Below, piece after piece: positions 1-8,132 of a DNA stretch of 9,875 nucleotides. Source of the stretch: JAICNR01 sp035699465. GTDB taxonomy: Bacteria > Gemmatimonadota > Gemmatimonadetes > JACCXV01 > JAHWKZ01. Position numbers and translations under genes: made by a program. A model generated the notes under the pieces. It saw only the letters and a program-made list of their open reading frames with translations, was not told the DNA's origin and made no database searches. The stretch lies in assembly GCA_035699465.1 (NCBI GenBank), contig DASSPT010000157.1, positions 1 to 9,875 of the forward strand, written 5' to 3'. The stretch's first letter is position 1; each line of letters starts with the position of its first letter.

Positions 1-2
1 AC

Positions 3-791
3 CGCCTCCCCGGCGAGAACGCGCTTACGCTCGACCCGCGGATCGCGCTCGCGTTGCGGGCCGGCGACTGGACCTGGCGGCTCGCGGGGGGCACGTTTCA
101 GCAGGGCCGCTGGCGCGTGGGGTACGACCTGCCCGACGGCGGCGCGCCCGCCGGCATCCCGCGGCGCGCCCGGCACGCGGCGTTCGGCGTCGAGCGCGAG
201 GGCCGGCCGGCGCTCAAGGTCGAAACGTACGTCAAGTCCTACGACCGCTACGTCGACGAGGATGGAGCGTTGGAGATCGAGGGCGGGCGGGCGATGGGTG
301 TCGACGCGCTCGTCCGCTGGTCGCAGACCGAGCGCTGGGGCGGCTGGGTCGCGTACTCGCTCCTCGACGGCACGATCGAAGTGGCCGACGTAGGACGGAT
401 CTCGTCGGAAGTGGACGTCACGCATTCGCTGACCGCGGTCGGCATGTACACGCTCGGGTCGTGGCAGCTCGGAAGCACGGTTCGCTACGCGACCGGACGG
501 CCGTATACGCAAGCCGTGGGATCGACGGGCGGTGATGGATTCCCCGAGCCCGTCTACGGCGACCCGATGTCCAGTCGGCTTCCCGACTACTTCCGGCTCG
601 ACGCGAGGATCACGCGATTCCAGCGGCTCAGCGGGCGCTTCGCGGTCTTCTACCTGGAGGTCATCAACGTGCTCGATCGCGAGAACGCCTCGGCGGTGGT
701 CTACGACGCGAACTGGGAGAATCCGCGCACGGTGGGCTCGGTGTTCGACGGCCGGACGCTGGTGGCGGGCGTGGAGCTCGAGATCCTGTGA
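3..791 (+). CDS. TonB-dependent outer-membrane receptor, C-terminal part (5' partial)
   Basis: The reading frame is open from the left edge of the window to TGA at 789-791, so the N-terminal part (signal peptide, plug, most of the barrel) lies outside. The visible 262 residues read as alternating amphipathic strands with aromatic girdle residues, as in the last strands of a TonB-dependent receptor beta-barrel. Family-typical segments are a DYFRLDARI strand followed by a FYLEVINVLDREN strand, close to the 'lfl.v.NlfDren' strand near the end of these receptors. A final short strand ends VELEIL. The last residue is Leu rather than the more usual Phe or Trp. Such receptors import siderophores, cobalamin, glycans or other ligands across the outer membrane using TonB energy. 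The ligand cannot be told from this part. The histidine kinase gene begins about 25 bases downstream, suggesting one transcript. Another outer-membrane barrel family is possible but less likely. Confidence 0.8.
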   Translation, partial: RLPGENALTLDPRIALALRAGDWTWRLAGGTFQQGRWRVGYDLPDGGAPAGIPRRARHAAFGVEREGRPALKVETYVKSYDRYVDEDGALEIEGGRAMGVDALVRWSQTERWGGWVAYSLLDGTIEVADVGRISSEVDVTHSLTAVGMYTLGSWQLGSTVRYATGRPYTQAVGSTGGDGFPEPVYGDPMSSRLPDYFRLDARITRFQRLSGRFAVFYLEVINVLDRENASAVVYDANWENPRTVGSVFDGRTLVAGVELEIL

Positions 792-816
792 TGGCGGCCC
801 TCGCGCCGCGCGCGCG

Positions 817-2177
817 TTGAACAACGTTCTGCCGGCTGCGATCGCCTTCTTCGCGCTCGGGGCCAACCTCGTCGGCACGTCCTTTCTCCTCCTCTTCGAG
901 CCTCGCAGCCGTGCGCTGCGATGGTTCGCGGTCTTCGAGCTCGACGTCATGGTCTGGCTGGCCCTTCAGGGGTGGATGCTGGCGACCGACGAAATCACGC
1001 CCGGCGTCGGCCTGGCCTACGCGTTGGCGGTCCATCTGCTCCCCGCCCTCTTCGTCCTGGATGCCCTGATCGACCTCCACGACATCGGACGCCGCGCGAT
1101 CGCCGGCATTCTCGTGCTCGCGGCCCTGGCTGCCCCGCTCACTCTCGGAGCCACGCAGGATCAGGCGGCGCAGGGCATCGAGCTCGCGGCCATCGCATGG
1201 CAGATCGTGGGTTGGAGCCTGGGCTCGATACTGCACGTGCGCCGCGAGGCTGCAACGGCGTTCCAGGAGGGAGCGCGGCGCAAGACACGCATGATCGTAC
1301 TCGGCTTCCTCGTCGTCGTCGTGCCCTTTTCGATCATCCTCGGCTGGTTGACCGACGACTCCTTCTTCATCTACGCGATGCCGTTGATCACCGTCGTCGT
1401 GCAGGTCGCGCTGTTCATCGGCGTGACGCAGCTCCGGTTCTACGACATCGAGGCGCGCTCGGCGCGCCGCGGTGAGCTCGCGACGGACACCGCGGCGCTC
1501 CAGCGCCAGGCGATGGTGGGCGAGCTCACCGCGTCCTTCGCCCACGAAGTCCGGAACCCCCTGACCGGCGTTCGGTCCCTGGCGCAGCGGCTCGCGGAGG
1601 ACGAGGTGGACGAACCCACCCGGCGCCGCTATGCCGAGGTGATCGTGCGCGAGGTGGGGCGCGTGGAACGAATCGTCGCGGATCTGCTCGGCCTCTCCCG
1701 GAGGGGCGCGGCGCGCGCGCCCGAAACCGGCGACACGGAGCTCGCGCCTCTGTTCGACGATCTGCGGATCCTCCTCACCCCCCGCGCCGAGCGATCGGAC
1801 GTCCTGGTTCGCGCGGACTCCGGCGGACTGCGCGTATCCGCCTCGCGTGAGACGTTGGCGCAGGCCGTCCTCAACCTGCTCCTCAACGCCATCGAGCACT
1901 CGCCCGCCGGGGGCCACGTCGATCTGCGTGCGATGCCAGACGACGATGCGGTGGTGATCGCGGTCCGCGACCAGGGCCCCGGCGTTCCCCCCGCCGAGCG
2001 CGAGCGGGTGTTCGAGCCCCTTTACAGCCTGCGCGGCGGCAGCGGGCTCGGCCTCGCGGTCGTCCGCCGGATCGCGAACGAGTCGGGGTGGACGATCGAG
2101 GTCGCGGACGCCCCCCACGGCGGGGCCGTGTTCCGCATCCGACTTCCCCTGGCGGCGCACGCAGTCAGTGGGGGCGC

Positions 2178-2181
<4 letters not shown>
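817..2181 (+). CDS. Seven-helix membrane sensor histidine kinase
   Basis: Predicted 454-residue inner-membrane sensor kinase. The first ~210 residues form about seven hydrophobic helices (roughly 6-27, 36-56, 63-85, 94-112, 121-140, 162-183, 188-209), resembling the 7TM N-terminal module of some kinases. No periplasmic domain, HAMP or PAS is visible. The dimerisation/phosphoacceptor domain follows directly, with H-box FAHEVRNPL and phospho-acceptor His243. The GHKL ATPase domain shows the N-box NLLLNAIEH (Asn357), the G1 box DQGPGVP, then FEPLYSLRGG and the G2 box GSGLGLAVV. TTG at 817 is chosen because it opens the first hydrophobic helix and no better in-frame start lies between the receptor stop and that helix. 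There is no clear Shine-Dalgarno, so the start is uncertain. The 3' end overlaps the response regulator start by four bases, so the two form a cognate pair. The signal sensed is unknown; membrane or lipid state would suit the topology but is inference. Confidence 0.9.
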
Positions 2182-3545
<1,364 letters not shown>

Positions 3546-3587
3546 GCGTTGCTCCCGGACCGGCGCGCGCCTAGGTTCGCGCAGTTC

Positions 3588-4502
3588 ATGATGACGAACC
3601 TGCGTTCCATTCCCGGCGCCCGGATCGAAGAGCGGGCGGCCCATGAGAAGTGCGCTCGTCTGGCGCGCTCCCACTACGAGAACTTCCCCGTGCTGGGGCC
3701 GCTGCTACTGCCGTCCGAGCGCCGCGATCTGGCGGCGGTCTACGCCTTTTGCCGCACCACGGACGACCTCGGCGACGAGGCCGAGGGGGACCGCGTGGTG
3801 CTGCTCGAGACCTGGCGTCAGCGGGTCGAGGCCGCACTCGCGGGCCATGCGTCCACCGACGCGCCCGTGCTCGTGGCCCTGGCTCGCACGGCGAGAGCGC
3901 GGGGGCTCGAACCCGAGCTATTCTACCGGCTGATCGAAGCGAATCGCCGCGATCAGATCTTCCATCGCTTTCCCGATCGCGCCGCGCTGCTCGAGTATTG
4001 CGACCACAGCGCGACGCCGGTGGGGCGCATGGTGCTCGGCGTAGCCGGTGTACACGACGAGTCCCTGGCCGCGCTGGCCGACGCGACGTCGATCGGGCTG
4101 CAGCTCGCCAACTTCTGGCAGGATCTCGCCCGGGACCGGGATCGCGGACGGTGCTACCTGCCGCTCTCGGACTGCCGCCGGCACGGGCTCGACCCGGACG
4201 TCGAGCTGAGCCTCCCGAGCGCGTCCACGGCGCTACGCGCGCTGGTCGCCGAAGAGGTGGATTGGGCCCGCGAGTTCCTGACGCGCGGATGGCCGCTCGC
4301 CGACCGGCTTCCGCTACGCTGGCGCCCTCTGGTCCGAGCATTCACGCGCGGCGGGTGGGCGATCTGCGACGCGATCGATCGGCAGGGACAGGACACGCTC
4401 GTTCGTCGGCCGACGATCGACTCGCGCCAGCGGTCGCGTTTCCTGCTCGCGGAATGCGCGCGGGCATGGCGGGTCGGGGTCTCGCCGCCCGGGATCGCTT
4501 GA
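3588..4502 (+). CDS. hpnC: Squalene synthase HpnC (hydroxysqualene synthase)
   Basis: 304-residue trans-isoprenyl diphosphate synthase fold protein. In the HpnCDE route, HpnC converts presqualene diphosphate to hydroxysqualene. Both Asp-rich motifs are present: FCRTTDDLGDE (D59, D63) and NFWQDLARDRDRGRCYLP (N175, Q178, D179, D183). The NFWQD form, rather than NILRD, marks HpnC against HpnD, as does the N-terminal HYENFPVLGPLLLP. ATG at 3588 is preferred (a second ATG follows at 3591). A weak AGG lies at 3573-3575, farther than ideal. A TTG at 3549 would add 13 residues with no family support. The gene begins 42 bases after the response regulator stop, the widest gap inside the cluster apart from the unseen left end, so an internal promoter is possible though none is convincing. 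Its stop overlaps the hpnD start (TTGA). The paired hpnD and hpnE genes make the assignment firm. A phytoene synthase role is less likely given this gene trio. Confidence 0.93.
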   Translation: MMTNLRSIPGARIEERAAHEKCARLARSHYENFPVLGPLLLPSERRDLAAVYAFCRTTDDLGDEAEGDRVVLLETWRQRVEAALAGHASTDAPVLVALARTARARGLEPELFYRLIEANRRDQIFHRFPDRAALLEYCDHSATPVGRMVLGVAGVHDESLAALADATSIGLQLANFWQDLARDRDRGRCYLPLSDCRRHGLDPDVELSLPSASTALRALVAEEVDWAREFLTRGWPLADRLPLRWRPLVRAFTRGGWAICDAIDRQGQDTLVRRPTIDSRQRSRFLLAECARAWRVGVSPPGIA

Positions 4503-5380
4503 TCCCGATCGCAGCCGCGGCCGCGCCCGATCCGATCGCGGCGGGCTACGCCGCATGCGAGCGCGCGACGCGCCGCGCGGCCGCGAACTTCTCTCTGGGT
4601 ATCCGACTCCTTCCCCGCGAGCGGCGACGCGCGCTCTCCTCCCTGTACTGGTTCTTCCATCTCGCCGACGAGACCGTCGACGGTGCGGCTCCCCGAGCCG
4701 GACGCCGTACGGGTCTCGCACGCGTCCGCGCCGACCTCGACGCGGCGCTGACGGGCTCGCCGCCGGACGCTCGCTGGGCGGCGCTGGCGGATGCCGTCGC
4801 GCGCTATCGCGTGCCTGCACCGCTTCTTCACGCGCTGATCGACGGGGTGGCGCGGGACCTCGAGCCCGTCGAGTACGCCGACTGGAGCGCCCTCCGGTCG
4901 TACTGCTGGGACGTCGCGGGCGTGGTCGGGCTGGTGTCGCTCCGCGTCTTCGGGGGTTCCGGGGCCGAGGCGGAGAGCGCGGCCGAGCGTCTGGGGTACG
5001 CGCTTCAGCTCACCAACATCCTCCGCGACGTGCGGGAAGACGCGCGGGGAGGGCGCTGGTACCTGCCGATGGACGAGACCCGCCGGTTCGGAGTCGACCC
5101 CGGGCGCGTCCTCGCGGGCGCTCCAGGGGCCGGGTTCGAGCCGCTGTTCCTGTTCCAGGTCGAGCGCGCCCGCGCGCTCTACGACGAAGGGGCGGAGCTC
5201 TATCGTCTGCTGCCCTACGCCACGCGCCCCTGCCCCGCGGCGCTCGTCTCGGTGTATCGGGGACTCCTGGAGCGCATGGCCGCCGACCCCGCGCGCGTCC
5301 TCCGCGAGCGGGTGGCGCTCGGCACGCCGGCCAAGCTCGCGCGTGCTCTCGCCGGATCCGCGCGCGCATTGACGGCGTGA
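4499..5380 (+). CDS. hpnD: Presqualene diphosphate synthase HpnD
   Basis: 293-residue squalene/phytoene synthase family member, paralogous to the preceding gene. HpnD condenses two farnesyl diphosphates head-to-head to presqualene diphosphate. The first Asp motif is LADETVDG (D57, D61), keeping the DxxxD spacing although the usual second Asp is Glu. The second is NILRDVREDARGGRWYLP (N173, R176, D177, D181), the classic form that separates HpnD from HpnC. The family segment LLPRERRRALSSLYWF lies before the first motif, and a SVYRGLLERM helix near the C-terminus is also typical. The chosen start is TTG 4499, which overlaps the hpnC stop as TTGA and matches the junction style of the neighbours. 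ATG at 4466 or 4454 are in frame and would add 11 or 15 Arg/Ala-rich residues, so the exact start is uncertain. The stop overlaps the hpnE start as GTGA. The product is passed to HpnC, and both enzymes need Mg2+. Confidence 0.92.
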   Translation: MIPIAAAAAPDPIAAGYAACERATRRAAANFSLGIRLLPRERRRALSSLYWFFHLADETVDGAAPRAGRRTGLARVRADLDAALTGSPPDARWAALADAVARYRVPAPLLHALIDGVARDLEPVEYADWSALRSYCWDVAGVVGLVSLRVFGGSGAEAESAAERLGYALQLTNILRDVREDARGGRWYLPMDETRRFGVDPGRVLAGAPGAGFEPLFLFQVERARALYDEGAELYRLLPYATRPCPAALVSVYRGLLERMAADPARVLRERVALGTPAKLARALAGSARALTA

Positions 5381-6720
5381 CCCCGCCGGGCCGGCGCGCG
5401 ATCGTCGTCGGGGGCGGGCTCGCCGGCATGGCGGCCGCGCTGCGCCTGGCCGCCGCGGGGTGGGGCGTCGAGCTGATCGAGCGGCGTCCATTCCTCGGCG
5501 GCCGCGCGTTCTCGTTCCGGGACGACGAAACCGGCGCGGTGGTCGACAACGGCCAGCACGTCCTCGCGGGTGCGTGCCGGCGGCTGCGCGCGTTCCTCGC
5601 GGAGATCGGCTCGCCGCCCGACGCATTCGCGCGCCAGCGAAAGCTGGGAATTCCCATCCTCGACGAACGCGGACGGAAGTTCTCCTTGTCGGCGTCGCGT
5701 CTTCCGTCGCCGCTGCACCTCTTACCGGCGCTCCTCCGCTACAGGCACCTGCCGTTGCGGGACCGGCTGCGGGTGATGCGCGACGTGCGGGCGCTGTCAC
5801 GGGTCGAGGATCCGGCGGCGATGGAGGACGTCCCGCTCGGAGAGTGGCTCCGCGGTCGAAGCGCGTCGGCTGAATCGCTCGAGCGCTTCTGGGGGCCGCT
5901 GGTGACCCCCGCGCTCAACATGCCCGTAGCGGACGCGAACCTTCCACTCACGGCGTTCTTCCTGGAGCGCGCGATCTGGAGCGGGTCGGAGGGGGGAGCC
6001 CTCTGGCTGCCGCGCGTCGGGTTGAGCGAGGCGATCGGCGATCCTGGAAGCCGCGCGCTCGAGGCGGCGGGAGTCCGTCTCCGCCTCGGCGAGCGTGCGA
6101 CGGCGCTGGCCGTGGAGAGCGGCCGTGTCGCCGGAGTCGTCCTGTCCGGAGGCGATGCGCTGGCGGGGGACGCCGTCGTCGCGGCGCTTCCACCTCCGGC
6201 CCTGGACGGGCTGCTGCCCGCGCCCTCCGACCGCGGCTATGCCGCCGTCGGCGCCGTCCCGATCGTCAACGCGTATCTGTGGTACGATCGCCCGGTCCTC
6301 GAGCATGCGTTCGCCGGGACGTTCGGTTCCCCGCTCCAGTGGGTGTTCGATCGGGAGCGGCTGCTGGGCAGCGCCCGGTCGGGGGGACCGTGTCTCGGGG
6401 TCTCGCTCAGCGCCGCGGCGGAGTGGGTCGATTTGCCGAAGGAGGAGATCGCGGCGCGGCTGGACGCGGCCGTGGAGCGGGTCTTCCCCGCCCGGCGCTC
6501 CGCCCGGCTCGTCGCGTCGGCGGTAGTCAAGGAGCCGCGCGCCACGTTCCGGGCCGACGCGGGCTGCGCGCGCCGGCGCCCGGCGACGGGGGGGCCCGTG
6601 ACGGGACTCTGGCTGGCGGGCGACTGGACCGACACGGGCTGGCCGGCGACGATGGAGGGCGCGGTCCTGAGCGGCGAGCGCGCAGCCGCCGCCGCGCTGG
6701 CCGCGATCCAGGGCCCGTGA
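5377..6720 (+). CDS. hpnE: Hydroxysqualene reductase HpnE, FAD-dependent
   Basis: 447-residue flavoprotein of the phytoene desaturase/amine oxidase superfamily. In the HpnCDE pathway HpnE reduces hydroxysqualene to squalene. The N-terminus has the Rossmann dinucleotide motif IVVGGGLAGMAAAL (G12, G14, G17), the strand-2 acid E35 binding ribose, and the family signature RRPFLGGRAFSF followed by VDNGQHVLAG. HpnE-like central text includes FWGPLVTPALNMPVADANL and AYLWYDRPVL. The C-terminal FAD segment is LWLAGDWTDTGWPATMEGA, around 412-429. The NGQHV and LAGDWTDTGWPATMEGA strings separate HpnE from carotenoid desaturases. The start is GTG 5377, overlapping the hpnD TGA; only this start places the Rossmann strand at the usual distance from the N-terminus. 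The stop overlaps the ferredoxin start (GTGA). Catalysis needs reduced FAD, whose supply in the cell is not established, which makes the next gene noteworthy. Confidence 0.93.
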   Translation: MTPPGRRAIVVGGGLAGMAAALRLAAAGWGVELIERRPFLGGRAFSFRDDETGAVVDNGQHVLAGACRRLRAFLAEIGSPPDAFARQRKLGIPILDERGRKFSLSASRLPSPLHLLPALLRYRHLPLRDRLRVMRDVRALSRVEDPAAMEDVPLGEWLRGRSASAESLERFWGPLVTPALNMPVADANLPLTAFFLERAIWSGSEGGALWLPRVGLSEAIGDPGSRALEAAGVRLRLGERATALAVESGRVAGVVLSGGDALAGDAVVAALPPPALDGLLPAPSDRGYAAVGAVPIVNAYLWYDRPVLEHAFAGTFGSPLQWVFDRERLLGSARSGGPCLGVSLSAAAEWVDLPKEEIAARLDAAVERVFPARRSARLVASAVVKEPRATFRADAGCARRRPATGGPVTGLWLAGDWTDTGWPATMEGAVLSGERAAAAALAAIQGP

Positions 6721-7055
6721 CGCCCCCGGACCCCACGAAAAACGCGCGGGTGCGGTTCCTGCCCTCGGGTCGGGAGGCGCGGGTCGCGCGGGGCACGTTC
6801 CTGACCACCGTCGCCGTGCGCGCCGGCGTAGAGATCGTCCACGACTGCGACGGTCAGGGCGTCTGCTCGACCTGCCAGGTGCACGTGGAAGAGGGGGCGG
6901 AGCGGCTCTCGGCTCCCGACCCGCGGGAGCACGCGCAGCTCGGGGACCGCATCGAGCGGGGCTGGCGGCTCTGCTGCCTTACGACGGTCGAAGGAAGCTG
7001 CGTGATCCGGGTGCCCGTCGGGACCTTCGCGTATCCGCCGGAGCAGCAGCGCTAG
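6717..7055 (+). CDS. Small [2Fe-2S] ferredoxin coupled to hpnE
   Basis: 112-residue soluble protein consisting of a single plant/adrenodoxin-fold ferredoxin domain. Cluster ligands visible are C44, C50 and C53 (a C-x5-C-x2-C loop, HDCDGQGVCSTC) and the distal C87 in RLCCL. C86 and C95 are additional nearby cysteines. The N-terminal VRFLPSGREARVARGTFL hairpin followed by a helix and AGVEI resembles the ferredoxin module at the front of DUF4445/ASKHA-type proteins, but here no further domain follows, so it is a stand-alone electron carrier. The start is GTG 6717, overlapping the hpnE TGA. A short Pro/Asp-rich lead (about residues 2-8) precedes the fold. No ferredoxin reductase lies in the window. 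I infer that it may deliver electrons to HpnE; a general ferredoxin that happens to sit last in the operon is the alternative. The gene converges with the ACT gene, leaving only 7 bases between the stops. Confidence 0.9.
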   Translation: MTPPDPTKNARVRFLPSGREARVARGTFLTTVAVRAGVEIVHDCDGQGVCSTCQVHVEEGAERLSAPDPREHAQLGDRIERGWRLCCLTTVEGSCVIRVPVGTFAYPPEQQR

Positions 7056-7062
7056 AAGTGGC

Positions 7063-7446
7063 TCAGCTGTCGAGCAGCTCGCTGGCGCGCTCGGCGTCGC
7101 TCACGGAGAGGATCAGGCGGCCGCGCTCGCCGATCGCGGAGTAGGCGTACTTGATGTCGATGTCGTTCTCGGCCAGGTGATCCGCGAGCCGGGCCAGTGC
7201 GCCGGGGTGGTCGTCGAGCGTCACGTCCAGCACGCGGCTCGTGTAGGTGCGGTAGCCGCGCTCCTCGAGCCCCTGCAGCGCCTCCTCGTGACGGTCGACG
7301 ATCACATGCACGATCCCGTAGTCGGTACCGCTGGGGACCATGATCGCCTGGATGTTGATACCCTGATCGGCGAGCACCTCGCACAGCGCGCCCAGTCTTC
7401 CCGGCCGGTTCTCGAGAAACACCGAGATCTGCAGCGCCATCGGCAT
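7063..7446 (-). CDS. Tandem ACT-domain protein
   Basis: 127-residue cytosolic protein made of two ACT domains (about residues 4-68 and 70-127) and nothing else, similar in size and layout to stand-alone ACT proteins (COG4747 type). Each domain begins with the ligand-site pattern just after the first strand: FLENRPGRLGAL in the first, LDDHPGALARLADHL in the second. This is followed by a helix and a DINI/DIDI-like strand. ACT domains bind amino acids or other small molecules and usually regulate an attached enzyme; here any partner must be separate. ATG at 7446 is chosen over ATG at 7440 because a TATATT box lies seven bases upstream of it. No Shine-Dalgarno is seen for either, which suggests a leaderless message. 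A longer frame upstream (to 7500) lacks ACT homology and would cross the lemA promoter region. The gene faces the ferredoxin tail to tail and is divergent from lemA. Confidence 0.88.
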   Translation of the reverse strand: MPMALQISVFLENRPGRLGALCEVLADQGINIQAIMVPSGTDYGIVHVIVDRHEEALQGLEERGYRTYTSRVLDVTLDDHPGALARLADHLAENDIDIKYAYSAIGERGRLILSVSDAERASELLDS

Positions 7447-7453
7447 GCGCGGC

Positions 7454-7459
7454 AATATA
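7454..7459 (-). promoter_or_regulatory. Possible -10 box for the ACT gene (leaderless)
   Basis: Read on the minus strand this is TATATT, in an A+T island unusual for the window. It is separated by seven bases from the ATG at 7446, so transcription would start at or next to the start codon. No good -35 hexamer is seen 16-18 bases upstream (GGGTGC or similar). The absence of a Shine-Dalgarno in front of the ATG agrees with a leaderless message. Confidence 0.4.
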
Positions 7460-7468
7460 TCCCGCGCG

Positions 7469-7497
7469 TTGACACTGCACCCCCCGAGGGGTAGCGT
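7469..7497 (+). promoter_or_regulatory. Sigma-70-type promoter for lemA-htpX
   Basis: A perfect -35 hexamer TTGACA lies at 7469-7474. After a 17-base spacer comes TAGCGT (7492-7497), a weak -10 with three of six consensus bases. Transcription would begin near 7504, giving a leader of about 27 bases before the lemA GTG, which has a strong GGAGG Shine-Dalgarno at 7521-7525. Within the spacer lies a short inverted repeat, ACCCC-CCGA-GGGGT (7479-7492), which could be an operator or chance in GC-rich DNA. Confidence 0.5.
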
Positions 7498-7530
7498 CAC
7501 CGCTCATCATTCCTTCGGCTGGAGGTCCGC

Positions 7531-8106
7531 GTGATCGGTCTCGGAATCGGCGTCGTCGTGCTGCTCGCGATCCTCGCCCTCCTGGTGGTGCTGGTGGGCT
7601 GGGGGATCCTGACGTACAACTCCCTCGTCAATCTCCGCAACCAGTTGCAGAACGCCTGGGCGCAGATCGACGTGCAGCTCAAGCGTCGCTACGATCTGAT
7701 TCCGAATCTCGTCGAAGTCGTCAAGGACTACATGCAGTACGAGCAGGAGGTCCTGACGAAGGTGACCGAGGCGCGGGCGGCCGCGGTTTCCGCGCAGGGA
7801 CCCGCCGCCCAGGCGCGGGCCGAGAACGCACTGACCGGCGCGCTCCGTCAGCTCTTCGCGGTGGTAGAGAACTATCCCCAGCTCAAGGCCAACGAGAACG
7901 TCATGCGGCTCCAGGAGGAGCTGACGGGGACCGAGAACCGGATCGCGTTCGCGCGCCAGTTCTACAACGACTCCGTCATGCGCTTCAACACTCGGCTACA
8001 GACGTTTCCCACCAACGTCATCGGCGGCTTGCTGGGCTTCACCGCCCAGGAGTTCTTCGAAACGGACGAGGCCGAGCGCGAGCCCGTGAAGGTCGACCTG
8101 CGCTAG
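7531..8106 (+). CDS. lemA: LemA family membrane-anchored protein
   Basis: 191-residue LemA protein of the usual family length. One N-terminal hydrophobic helix (about 3-27, with a short outside end) anchors a long helical-bundle domain. Family hallmarks are YNSLVNLRNQLQNAWAQIDV, QLKRRYDLIPNLVEVVKDYM, ENALTGALRQLFAVVENYP, LKANENVMRLQEELTGTEN, ARQFYNDSVMRFNT and a closing FFETDEAEREPVKVDL. The start is GTG 7531, supported by GGAGG at 7521-7525 with five-base spacing and by the family N-terminus; no upstream in-frame start is better placed. The biochemical role of LemA is poorly defined in bacteria. It often sits next to htpX or TPM-domain genes and is linked to envelope stress and membrane protein quality control. 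Here htpX follows after 26 bases on the same strand, which fits that pairing. Confidence 0.95.
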   Translation: MIGLGIGVVVLLAILALLVVLVGWGILTYNSLVNLRNQLQNAWAQIDVQLKRRYDLIPNLVEVVKDYMQYEQEVLTKVTEARAAAVSAQGPAAQARAENALTGALRQLFAVVENYPQLKANENVMRLQEELTGTENRIAFARQFYNDSVMRFNTRLQTFPTNVIGGLLGFTAQEFFETDEAEREPVKVDLR

Positions 8107-8109
8107 CGC

Positions 8110-8123
8110 GCGGGTCGACCCGC
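8110..8123 (+). repeat. 14-base perfect palindrome between lemA and htpX
   Basis: GCGGGTCGACCCGC is its own reverse complement and lies entirely in the 26-base gap between lemA and htpX. In RNA it could form a small hairpin (five-base stem, TCGA loop) just before the htpX start. No T-run follows, so it is not a terminator. It may tune htpX translation or mRNA stability, or be chance in GC-rich DNA. Confidence 0.35.
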
Positions 8124-8132
8124 ATCCAGGCG

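Noticed and set aside
532..816. N-terminal extension of the kinase frame back to ATG 532
   Set aside because: This part overlaps the receptor's last strands in another frame and translates to Arg/Ser-rich noise. The kinase homology begins with the hydrophobic helix at TTG 817.
3546..3587. Possible internal promoter before hpnC (TTGCTC at 3549, TAGGTT at 3572, 17-base spacing)
   Set aside because: Each hexamer matches only three of six consensus bases, which is expected by chance; read-through from upstream is simpler.
4154..5800. Long minus-strand open frame opposite hpnD/hpnE
   Set aside because: Low-complexity Arg/Ala/Pro/Gly content and no motifs; the plus strand there carries complete hpnD and hpnE.
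3588..6720. Carotenoid (phytoene or dehydrosqualene) synthesis genes
   Set aside because: The two synthases have the distinct HpnC (NFWQD) and HpnD (NILRD) motifs side by side, and the flavoprotein has the HpnE-type NGQHV and AGDWTDTGWPATMEGA motifs.
7056..7062. Terminator between the convergent ferredoxin and ACT genes
   Set aside because: Only seven bases separate the stops and no hairpin with a T-run is visible; transcripts probably run into each other or end by another mechanism.
8107..8132. Terminator between lemA and htpX
   Set aside because: The palindrome here has only a five-base stem when folded and no following T-run, and the two genes are commonly co-transcribed.
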